Part shown: positions 53,395 through 61,365 of the stretch, piece by piece
Layout of the letters: each line of letters starts with the position of its first letter
How positions within the stretch are numbered: position 1 is the first letter of the stretch
Source: 4572-13 sp964594065
GTDB taxonomy: Bacteria; Planctomycetota; Phycisphaerae; Sedimentisphaerales; Anaerohalosphaeraceae
Length of the DNA stretch: 64,000 nucleotides
Reading direction: 5' to 3'
NCBI GenBank assembly: GCA_964594065.1
Contig: CAZQKX010000011.1
Coordinates: 1 to 64,000, forward strand
The notes under the pieces: generated by a model
Told to the model about the DNA's origin: nothing
Database searches by the model: none
What the model saw: the letters and a program-made list of their open reading frames with translations, nothing else
Position numbers and translations under genes: made by a program

Positions 53395-56300
53395 TTAATC
53401 AAGCCAGATAGACAGTATCTCAATCAAATCATTCATATCAATGACGCCGTCCTGGTTAAAGTCAACCTGGCGGTGCTGCCAGTTATCATCGGCCAGTCCG
53501 CCGCTGACCGTATTCTGAATAGTGGACCAATCCGTTGTGATCAGTAAATTGTCACCGATGGTCGTATCATTAATGGCACCGAATGCAATGTGAGTGTAAT
53601 TATAATTGGCTAATGTACGATCGTACGTCTTAACAAGCGTATAGGTTAGGGTGTTTTCATCAGGCAAACCACTCGTTACATCGAATATACCGATAGACAT
53701 TTCAAGTTCTGCGGCACTAACAGGATCGATTTTCATAACAGCAGCATAAACATTGTCAGTATGCCATGAAGTGCTGACGTTTTCACTATAACCATAAAGG
53801 CCCGCAAATTGACTTCCATTGCTAGCTATCCTGGCTTCAAGTTTTTGGCCATTATTAGCACCGGTATTTACTGCATAGAACCATCGGCCCTCTGCATCAG
53901 TATATTTGACCAGGGCCGATACATACAAAATGACATCATCATTCGCAAAGTTAATTGATGACAGTGCCGCCTTATTCGCGGTGTTCCACCCATTGTCGGT
54001 TCCGATTACACCTTTAGAACCCTCGATTGCAGAACTAGCGCCAACAACCATAGAACCGCTGGTAAAGAATTGTCCCCAGCCATCCTGACCGTCCAGATTT
54101 CCATCGTTAAGAGTTTCAAAGTCTTCAAAGAATATTGGACTGAGATAGGGTTGTGTATCCATCCATCCCGAAGCGATTGCCGCAAAATCGATAAGATTAA
54201 TATAGCTATCCCCGTTAATATCCCGCGGCAGGCCGACAGTGCTAAACGACCAAAGATCACCGGCGCCCATAAGCGTATCTTCTGAGTTGTATTCATCAAC
54301 TGCCCAGTAATAAGTTCTCCCTTGGGATAATGTTGGCACGACCAGAATAGGCTCTATCACTTCACCCATAGACGCTTGTAACAGACGATCAATGACTTCC
54401 TGTGGGTGTTTGCTCATATACACTTTATGTGACGCTGCGCTTAAAGGCGGAACCCAATATAGTGAATTCAAATCCGTTGCAACCCCTTCAGCACCATCAG
54501 TAGGGATCGGATAGGTTGCCTTACGCTGCACCTTGCCAGTAGTAAACGACCAAAGATTACCGCTGCTGATGAGTACGCCTTCTGAGTCGTATTCATCAAC
54601 TGCCCAGTAATAGGTTTGCTCCTCGGATAATGATGGATCGACCAGGTTAGGCTCTGTCACCTCACCCATATATGCCTGCGGCAGACGATCAATGACTTCC
54701 TGAGAGACTGTGCTCACATAAACTTTATGCGATCCAGCGTCTAAAGCCGGAGCCCAATAAAGAGCACTCAGGCCTACTACAACATCTTCAGCTCCGATGG
54801 GAGGAACAGGACGAATTGCCTTTGTAGGATCAAACCGTCCAATAATCTCCCAGGGAATTCGCTTAAAACCCGGGAGGCCAAACGCGGGCGAATCTTCGCG
54901 TAAAGCTAAACAATTCGGTTCATTGTAAAATTTAATATCCCGACTCCAGAGATCTTTATCCAGATCAAGGTTGCTACCAAGACCGGACCACCAGTTGAAT
55001 GCATCTGTTGACCAATTATCCATAAATTTGTAATTGTCATATCCGACATTATTACTGATGGTGCAATTTATATTTTTCAACGCCACAGCTGGATCACTAT
55101 AATCAGCCTGCCAGATTTCGGGGTATTGCAAATACCACGGAGAACCCGGAATGTCGTAATCCATAGCTACTATTTTCGCCAGGCGGTCATCCAGGTTCTG
55201 TTGTGTGGCTGGAAGGTAACCGGCCGCAAAAGCGGTCGTGGTGCCGACAACAACATTATTATTCCAGGTGCAATCACGAGCATTGCATACCCATGTGTTA
55301 TATCCTCTCTGGCCCGTAGTTATTATTTCGCCGTCATAGACAATGTTTCCATCAATGGTCCAGCCGGCAATAATACCGTCGAACTGAATTGCACCGAAGC
55401 CGTGTCCGAACGGAGGCCCAAAAGATGAATCCATGTTTCGAAAAATATTATGCTTAAAGACAAGACCGCGGCCGTCCCAGTCTCCATTGCAATAGATCGC
55501 AGCAAGTTCTTCTCCCTCGTTCATGACACGGTAAATGTCATTATAGCCAATGTAATGCTCACTGCCATACGCATAGATACCGGAACCGGGATTTTCATGA
55601 ATCTCGTTATGAAGAATCTGAACTCCACAGGATGCACCCGGCAGATAGATAGAGGGGCAATACTGGCGTCCCCACATACCGTTATGATAAAAATGATTGT
55701 TGAACAGCACATGATTTGCCTTAATTATTTGTTTTCGGTCCCCGCCGTTTGCATAAACGCCAGTGCCTTCCGTATTATACACTGCTGAGCTTTTTAAAGT
55801 ACAATTAAAGCCGTTCATATTGACTGAAGTTTGCATGTTTCTGATCGTACAGTTGTTTATTGTAACATTGTTACAATTGACCATATGGACACCTGTCCTC
55901 ATGCTTAACTCAAACGTCAAATCTTCAAAGATAACATTTGACGCGTTTTCCACTAATATAAACTGGCTCCATTCCTGGCCCTGGGTTGTAAACAGGATTT
56001 CTCCGGTTGCTAAGTCGTCCGGAGGCCAAAGGTATAATATTCCTGTGGTTCGGTCCAGGTACCATTCACCCGGTATCGTTATTTCTTCGACAAGATTAAA
56101 TGCTGACCATAGCCAACGGCTGTAACTGCTGTTAAGATACGGCTCATTCGTAATACTGATTTGTTTGCTGGAGGTGTCAATGGTTGTAATTGGGTCCCGG
56201 GTATAAACGTACCCTCTTCCCAGGTACCCTCTTATATGCGCATCCGGCGCAGTCAGCCAGCGGGATGGACGATCTCCCGTGTATGTAAATGTTGTACCGT

Positions 56301-57420
56301 TTACCCGTGTTCCCGTTTCATATTCATATTCACCATCCGGATACCTTGCTATCGTCATACGATCCTGATTGAAATATAACCATGGCTTAGGAGTATTTCC
56401 TGATAGTTGACCATAGTAAGTAATTCCATGACTTGACAGATCAACTTTAACAATATTACCCTTTGCGCTGTCATCCAATCGGCTCCATACCGAGTCAGAG
56501 GCATCTACAAGTGAAAACCACGATGAATCCAATTGTACACCGCCGATCAAACGAGCTTCTTCGCCCAGATAACTTCTGTATGTAATGGGATTGCCGGGTT
56601 CACCCGAATCTTCTGACGACAGCTCTGTAAAACTTCCGCTGGTTCCCGGGAAAAAATAGTTTCCCCCACGGAAATTTACGGTGATGCCATCAACCGGCAT
56701 CGGATTGAAGTTCAGGACTTTGTGCTGACCATACCCATTATATTCTTCTGTTTGCTGATGTGAAAATATTGGTGTCGCAGGGATGAGTGTATCATCGGCT
56801 GCCATCGCTGTGATTTCAGGTTCACTGAGAACTCTCGTCCAGACATGCACGCCCTTAAGCCGGCCATTAAAAAAACGATTATCAATAAGTCGGTCAGAGG
56901 CCATGTACCAAACATCCGGATCAATCGGACCGGATGGGGGACTTGAATTCGTTGCGGCAAGTGAACCATTGACATAAAGTTTATGAATCTGCCCGCTCAT
57001 CCAGATTCCAACAAGATGAGTCCATTGTCCTGTTGGCACGACATCATCGGCACTGTTAAGTCCATTGGTATCCGCACGGAAATCAACTTTACTGCCGTTA
57101 CCGGTCCCAACAATATTCAAAGCAAAGTAGTCACCAGTTGTTGATATTACACCAATATATCCATCAGATGTGTTAGGGTAAACCCATGCTGCCAAAGTCA
57201 GTTCATCGGCACCATCTGTCGACGTTGTATCAATCCTGATTTCCCGGATTTTATCCCGGGCACCTTCAATCGTTGCCAAAGGGGCCGCAAATGTTCCATC
57301 GGCAGCATCATTGCCATCCGGAGCAACATAAATGTCCATAGCAACAGAAAAAGCCCCCAGATGCAGAATAATCAATGCAACTGTAACTAAATATTGTGTT
57401 ATTGAAATTTTTATATTCAC
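53395..57420 (-). CDS. Giant secreted beta-helix/LamG/Fn3 protein with dockerin-like tail
   Basis: A 1341-residue exported protein starting at GTG 57420 after AGGGGG. The signal peptide ends SVA. The beta-helix entry motif MDIYVAPDGNDAADGTFAAP is interrupted at about residue 60 by a LamG domain (about 65-215), after which the beta-helix resumes (NFRGGNYFF, ITYRSYLGEEARLIGG) and continues to about 860. Two near-identical fibronectin-like repeats follow (about 870-960 and 967-1060), then a first dockerin half (DINGDSYINLIDFAAIASGWMD), a LamG-like sandwich (about 1097-1310) shared with the previous gene, and a second dockerin half at the end. No catalytic assignment is possible; glycan binding or cleavage is likely. 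Confidence 0.75.
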   Translation of the reverse strand: MNIKISITQYLVTVALIILHLGAFSVAMDIYVAPDGNDAADGTFAAPLATIEGARDKIREIRIDTTSTDGADELTLAAWVYPNTSDGYIGVISTTGDYFALNIVGTGNGSKVDFRADTNGLNSADDVVPTGQWTHLVGIWMSGQIHKLYVNGSLAATNSSPPSGPIDPDVWYMASDRLIDNRFFNGRLKGVHVWTRVLSEPEITAMAADDTLIPATPIFSHQQTEEYNGYGQHKVLNFNPMPVDGITVNFRGGNYFFPGTSGSFTELSSEDSGEPGNPITYRSYLGEEARLIGGVQLDSSWFSLVDASDSVWSRLDDSAKGNIVKVDLSSHGITYYGQLSGNTPKPWLYFNQDRMTIARYPDGEYEYETGTRVNGTTFTYTGDRPSRWLTAPDAHIRGYLGRGYVYTRDPITTIDTSSKQISITNEPYLNSSYSRWLWSAFNLVEEITIPGEWYLDRTTGILYLWPPDDLATGEILFTTQGQEWSQFILVENASNVIFEDLTFELSMRTGVHMVNCNNVTINNCTIRNMQTSVNMNGFNCTLKSSAVYNTEGTGVYANGGDRKQIIKANHVLFNNHFYHNGMWGRQYCPSIYLPGASCGVQILHNEIHENPGSGIYAYGSEHYIGYNDIYRVMNEGEELAAIYCNGDWDGRGLVFKHNIFRNMDSSFGPPFGHGFGAIQFDGIIAGWTIDGNIVYDGEIITTGQRGYNTWVCNARDCTWNNNVVVGTTTAFAAGYLPATQQNLDDRLAKIVAMDYDIPGSPWYLQYPEIWQADYSDPAVALKNINCTISNNVGYDNYKFMDNWSTDAFNWWSGLGSNLDLDKDLWSRDIKFYNEPNCLALREDSPAFGLPGFKRIPWEIIGRFDPTKAIRPVPPIGAEDVVVGLSALYWAPALDAGSHKVYVSTVSQEVIDRLPQAYMGEVTEPNLVDPSLSEEQTYYWAVDEYDSEGVLISSGNLWSFTTGKVQRKATYPIPTDGAEGVATDLNSLYWVPPLSAASHKVYMSKHPQEVIDRLLQASMGEVIEPILVVPTLSQGRTYYWAVDEYNSEDTLMGAGDLWSFSTVGLPRDINGDSYINLIDFAAIASGWMDTQPYLSPIFFEDFETLNDGNLDGQDGWGQFFTSGSMVVGASSAIEGSKGVIGTDNGWNTANKAALSSINFANDDVILYVSALVKYTDAEGRWFYAVNTGANNGQKLEARIASNGSQFAGLYGYSENVSTSWHTDNVYAAVMKIDPVSAAELEMSIGIFDVTSGLPDENTLTYTLVKTYDRTLANYNYTHIAFGAINDTTIGDNLLITTDWSTIQNTVSGGLADDNWQHRQVDFNQDGVIDMNDLIEILSIWLD

Positions 57421-57429
57421 TTAAACCCC

Positions 57430-57837
57430 CTAAAGAGATAAATAATTATACCCTGTTATCGTCCATTTTTCAAGTAATTTGCGTTGTATGCGATTTTTTA
57501 ATGAAATATTTTTTAACTGACATTCCCCATTAAACTGTTCTATGTGCAGTCGGCAATCAGTGCCGTCAGTGTTTTCGCGTCCGGTGGTTGCGGCGGTTTC
57601 AAGATATGCCTGCCATCGCTGGATGCCGTCTTCCAACGGGAGGTGATTCCAGGAAAGACCGGCTGTATCATACTCTGCGGGCATAAACCCCTGTTCAGCA
57701 TAGGGTTCCATGTCCCAGTGAAACACGTGCAGCGTGCTCAGACGCGGCAGTATCTGTTTCAGAGAGTCAACACTTTCCTTGCCTGTCACACCATGAGGGG
57801 GTTGCCAGGAAAAGGTCACTGCCGGATGGTCAACCAA
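57430..57837 (-). pseudogene. C-terminal fragment of a sugar-phosphate isomerase/epimerase-like protein
   Basis: The frame carries VTFSWQPPHGVTGKESVDSLKQ, PRLSTLHVFHWD and GIQRWQAYLETAATTGREN, which resemble the last strands of xylose-isomerase-like TIM-barrel epimerases. The first two thirds of such a barrel are missing, and after residue about 90 the sequence no longer resembles the family, suggesting a frameshift. No signal or promoter is present. It is most likely a decayed gene left next to pheT. Confidence 0.6.
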
Positions 57838-57888
57838 CCCGACAAACGGTTGAATGTATTTATTTTTACTCTACACTTTCTTATCAGG

Positions 57889-59913
57889 TTACGCGGTTCT
57901 CAATTCGGCGTTGAGATTTTCTTTCAGGGAACCGAGGATGCCTTGTTCCCAGCCGTCGACGGTTTCGTGGGTCAGCGTTCCGTTTTCATCGCGGAAACGC
58001 ATGGATACGGTGACGCTTTTTTTGCCGTTCGGTATCGGTTTGCCGCGGTACATGCCGGCAAAGTCGATCTGTTCCATCTCTGCCGGAGCGGTGCTCCGGA
58101 CGGCAGCGGTGATCTGGTCCCACTGAACGGGTTCGTCAATGATCAGCGACAAGTCGCGCACGATCGCGGGAAAGCGTGGAATCGGTTTAGCCGTCGGGAT
58201 CGCTCCGGCTTTGGCCAGCAGCAACTCGAAGTTCAACTCCGCGGCGCTGATGTCCTGCTTTTCAATATCGAACTTGCCGGCGGTTTCGGCCGACAACAGC
58301 CCCGCATAACCCAGCGTTTCGCCGTCGAGCATAATTTCCGCCGCGGCCTGTGCCCACTTGGCCTGTGAGGGCTTGAACACCAGCGTGCTGTCCGGGCAGA
58401 GAGCGGCAACCAGCCCTTCAATAACACCGCGCAGCATCCGGAAATCATCATCGGCGACAATACCGATCTTTGTATGCTCGTCCGGCAGTTGGCCCGGCTC
58501 GTGGCTTTCGGCGGGAATGAATGTATCGGCCAGTTCGAACAGGCGACACGGTTTGTTGCCGGCGTTGTAGTTGGATTGTAGTACCGAGGTCAGCGAACCG
58601 ATCAGGTTTTGCCGCAGCCGGTTTGTGCTTTTGAGTACCTCTTCCCGAATGGACATGTGCCGGTCGGCTTGATTGTCCGAAAACAGGCTGGCGGTCTTGT
58701 CATCGACAAATGTAACATTGATCGATTCATAGAAGCCGCAGCCGGTCAGGTAGCTGCAGATCTTTTGTGCGGTCTTTTCACGCAGATTGGGAGGTGCCAC
58801 TTCAATGTGGATCTTCGGTTCGACGGGAATTTGATCGAATCCGTAACATCGCGCGCCCTCTTCGATCAGATCGACCTCACGGTACAAATCGTGCCGCCAC
58901 GTGGGCGGGGTGCAGACAACAAGATCGTCATTTTTCATCTCCGGCTTAAAACCCAGTGCCGTAAAGATCTCGAGCGTTTTGTCTTTGGCTATCTCAATGC
59001 CCAGCAGCGCATTCATACGGCTGAGCCGCATGCCGATGGTGTCAGAGGTTTTCTTTTCCGGATATGCATCGACGATGCCTTTGGCGACGGTGCCGCCGGC
59101 CGTTTCGACGATGAGCTGGGCGATGCGGGCCGAGACCCATTCGATATTGTCAGTGTCCACGTGCCGCTCGAAACGGAACGATGCTTCCGATGGCAGTGTC
59201 AGCTTGCGTGCGGTGGTGCGGATGCAGACCGGCTCAAAGTGGGCAACTTCCAGCAGGATATTGGTTGTGCTGTCAGATACTTCCGTGTCCAGCCCGCCCA
59301 TAACGCCGGCGATGGCGACGGGAATGCTTGCATCGGCAATGGCGAGCATCGAATCGTTCAGCTCGCATTTAGTCTCATCGATACTGACGATCTGCTCACC
59401 GTCGGCGCCATTGCGAACGATGATCTTTTGTCCGCCGATTTTGTCATAGTCAAACACATGCGACGGCTGGCCGGTTTCCATCATGACATAGTTGGTGACA
59501 TCGACAACATTATTGACGGATCGAACGCCGATGGTTTCCAGCCGCCTGGCCATCCACTCCGGCGACGGACCGATCTTGACGTTCTTGATGACCCGTGCGG
59601 TGTAGCGGTTGCACAGATTGGGCTCTTTGATCTCAACGCTGACCAGCCCGGCGGCATCTTCATCGGATTCCTTCAGATCGATGGCCGGCAGCTTGAGCGC
59701 AGAGCCGATCGCCCCGGCCAGTTCCCGCGCGATACCGATATGGCCCAGGCAGTCGCCGCGGTTGCTGGTGATCTCTACATCCAGCATGGTGTCGCCGCCG
59801 ACGGCTTCGATCTCCTCGATCGGGAAACCCAGATCGCTCAGAATATCCCCGATCTTTTCCGCGGAAAGATCGGTGTCAACATAATCCTGCAGCCACTCCA
59901 ATGAAATCTTCAT
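57889..59913 (-). CDS. pheT: Phenylalanine-tRNA ligase beta subunit, short form
   Basis: A 674-residue PheT. The N-terminal segment (MKISLEWLQDYVDTDLSAEKIGDIL) passes straight at residue about 40 to TMLDVEITSNRGDCLGHIGIARELA. The tRNA-binding EMAP-II/OB domain of about 110 residues found at this point in most bacterial PheT proteins is absent. B3/B4 and B5 domains follow (PTWRHDLYREVDLIEEGARCYGFDQIP), then the catalytic-like core and the C-terminal anticodon-binding domain (PRFPAIVRDLSLIIDE to the end). It pairs with PheS to charge tRNA-Phe. PheS is normally encoded just upstream, but here that place holds a promoter and a divergent regulator. Confidence 0.93.
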   Translation of the reverse strand: MKISLEWLQDYVDTDLSAEKIGDILSDLGFPIEEIEAVGGDTMLDVEITSNRGDCLGHIGIARELAGAIGSALKLPAIDLKESDEDAAGLVSVEIKEPNLCNRYTARVIKNVKIGPSPEWMARRLETIGVRSVNNVVDVTNYVMMETGQPSHVFDYDKIGGQKIIVRNGADGEQIVSIDETKCELNDSMLAIADASIPVAIAGVMGGLDTEVSDSTTNILLEVAHFEPVCIRTTARKLTLPSEASFRFERHVDTDNIEWVSARIAQLIVETAGGTVAKGIVDAYPEKKTSDTIGMRLSRMNALLGIEIAKDKTLEIFTALGFKPEMKNDDLVVCTPPTWRHDLYREVDLIEEGARCYGFDQIPVEPKIHIEVAPPNLREKTAQKICSYLTGCGFYESINVTFVDDKTASLFSDNQADRHMSIREEVLKSTNRLRQNLIGSLTSVLQSNYNAGNKPCRLFELADTFIPAESHEPGQLPDEHTKIGIVADDDFRMLRGVIEGLVAALCPDSTLVFKPSQAKWAQAAAEIMLDGETLGYAGLLSAETAGKFDIEKQDISAAELNFELLLAKAGAIPTAKPIPRFPAIVRDLSLIIDEPVQWDQITAAVRSTAPAEMEQIDFAGMYRGKPIPNGKKSVTVSMRFRDENGTLTHETVDGWEQGILGSLKENLNAELRTA

Positions 59914-59982
59914 AGTGATAATCTTTCTAATATTTCGTTTTACATCCCGTTTATCAGCCCAAATAGAGGCAAAGAAGCCGCC

Positions 59983-60011
59983 AAGTTAATCAAATATTGG
60001 CATTATGTCAA
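59983..60011 (-). promoter_or_regulatory. Candidate pheT promoter
   Basis: On the minus strand: a perfect TTGACA (60011-60006), a 17-base spacer, and a weak TAACTT (59988-59983). The start would be near 59976, 63 bases before the pheT ATG. Confidence 0.5.
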
Positions 60012-60116
60012 CGTTTTTAAGAAACGACAAACAGGCCTAGAAAGGTCCGGATTGACCGGAATCCCCATGTATTGACAAAATTATCGGTCGAAAAAAGAAA
60101 AAATTGCCTCGGTGTC

Positions 60117-60145
60117 TTGCATTTGGCGACAAAAAAACGTACAAT
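60117..60145 (+). promoter_or_regulatory. Candidate promoter of the sigma-54 activator gene
   Basis: TTGCAT at 60117-60122, a 17-base spacer and TACAAT at 60140-60145. The start would be near 60152, leaving a leader of about 145 bases. Confidence 0.55.
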
Positions 60146-60297
60146 ATAGGACGGATGGAGGTGTGCAGGAAAGAGACGGTGTGTTCATTTCTTTCTTCTC
60201 ACCCGATTTTTAGTTAGGGTAAGGGATTTTACCGGACGGAATATATACGCCCGATGATAGTGATGCGCCGGGGGAAGTGTTCTAACAACATATTATT

Positions 60298-61353
60298 ATG
60301 GGCAGTGCCGATCGAAGACAGACGCCGCAACGGAATGCGCCCAAGCAGAATGACCAAGAGCCAAAGACCGCTGGACGTGTCAACGCCGCTCAGAACTGTC
60401 AGACGGCTGGCGGTGTGCTTATTGGCTCTTCCGATGCGTTTGTGTCTTTGGTTGAGATGGTTCAATCCATTGCGCACCGTCACTGCTGCGTGACGATCAC
60501 CGGGGAGACCGGAACCGGTAAAGAAATGGTTGCCCGCAAAATTCACCGTCACAGCACCCGCCATAACAAAGCGTTTGTTCCCGTTGATTGTACGACCCTG
60601 ACGGGGCAGCTTTTTGAAAGCCAGCTGTTTGGACACGTCAAAGGCGCATTTACCGGGGCGATCCACGATACGCTCGGTTTTTTCCGCGCCGCCGATAAAG
60701 GCACGATCTTCCTGGATGAGATCAGTGAGATCCCGATGGAATTGCAGGCCAAGCTGCTGCGTGTGCTTCAGGAGGGCTCTGTAACCCCCGTCGGCTCGAC
60801 CGAGGCCTATCCGGTGGATGTACGTATCCTGTGTGCGACCAACCGGGACCTGAAGAAAATGGTGGATAAGAATGAATTTCGGGCGGACCTGTATTACCGT
60901 GTTAATGTCGTCAACCTGGAGATCCCGCCGCTCAGGCAGCGGCCGGAGGACATCTTACCTTTGGCCAAACACTTTTTGAAGAATATCGCCGAATTCTATG
61001 ATGAAAGCGTCAAAAAGCTTTCGCCGCGGACCGAACAGATGCTGCTGAAATATTACTGGCCCGGCAATGTGCGCCAGGTGGCCAACGCGATGGAGCGGTG
61101 TCATGTGCTGACCGAAACGTTGGTCGTTGAGCCGGCCGCCTTACCGACGGAGATTTTGTTATCTTCCTATTCGGAGAAAAACGCCGACAGTCCGTTGCCC
61201 ACGCTGAATGCGGCCAAACACCAGCTCATTTCTGAGGCGTTAAGGGTTACCGGCGGCAAAAAAGTCGCCGCCGCAAGAATCCTCGGCATCGATCGAAGAC
61301 GTTTAAACCGCCTGATCGAGAAGCTGAACATCAAAGTCCCCAAGAAAAACTGA
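60298..61353 (+). CDS. Sigma-54-dependent transcriptional activator without receiver domain
   Basis: A 351-residue bacterial enhancer-binding protein. The AAA+ domain (about 42-275) has Walker A GETGTGKE, the sigma-54 contact loop GAFTGA, Walker B GTIFLDEI, and the R-finger region FRADLYYRVNVVNLEIPPLRQRPEDI. The C-terminus is a Fis-type helix-turn-helix (KVAAARILGIDRRRLNRLIEKL). The first 40 residues are polar and hold no recognisable receiver, GAF or PAS domain, so control must be by another protein or by expression level. The ATG at 60298 has no strong ribosome-binding site. It is divergent from pheT, and its end lies 12 bases from the convergent beta-helix gene. Targets are unknown. Confidence 0.88.
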   Translation: MGSADRRQTPQRNAPKQNDQEPKTAGRVNAAQNCQTAGGVLIGSSDAFVSLVEMVQSIAHRHCCVTITGETGTGKEMVARKIHRHSTRHNKAFVPVDCTTLTGQLFESQLFGHVKGAFTGAIHDTLGFFRAADKGTIFLDEISEIPMELQAKLLRVLQEGSVTPVGSTEAYPVDVRILCATNRDLKKMVDKNEFRADLYYRVNVVNLEIPPLRQRPEDILPLAKHFLKNIAEFYDESVKKLSPRTEQMLLKYYWPGNVRQVANAMERCHVLTETLVVEPAALPTEILLSSYSEKNADSPLPTLNAAKHQLISEALRVTGGKKVAAARILGIDRRRLNRLIEKLNIKVPKKN

Positions 61354-61365
61354 TCTTTACGCCTG

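Larger units (their letters stand above)
59914..60297. other. Intergenic region between pheT and the sigma-54 activator
   Basis: About 380 bases without a gene, holding two divergent promoters (59983-60011 minus, 60117-60145 plus). The plus-strand leader of about 145 bases has GGATGGAGGTG and GGGGGAAG segments but no start codon that fits the activator frame better than 60298. No tRNA-Phe attenuator or T-box was recognised. Confidence 0.55.

Noticed and set aside
58609..59904. 431-codon open frame on the plus strand opposite pheT
   Set aside because: It lies wholly antisense to a clear pheT and its protein resembles no family; long antisense frames are expected opposite GC-rich coding DNA.
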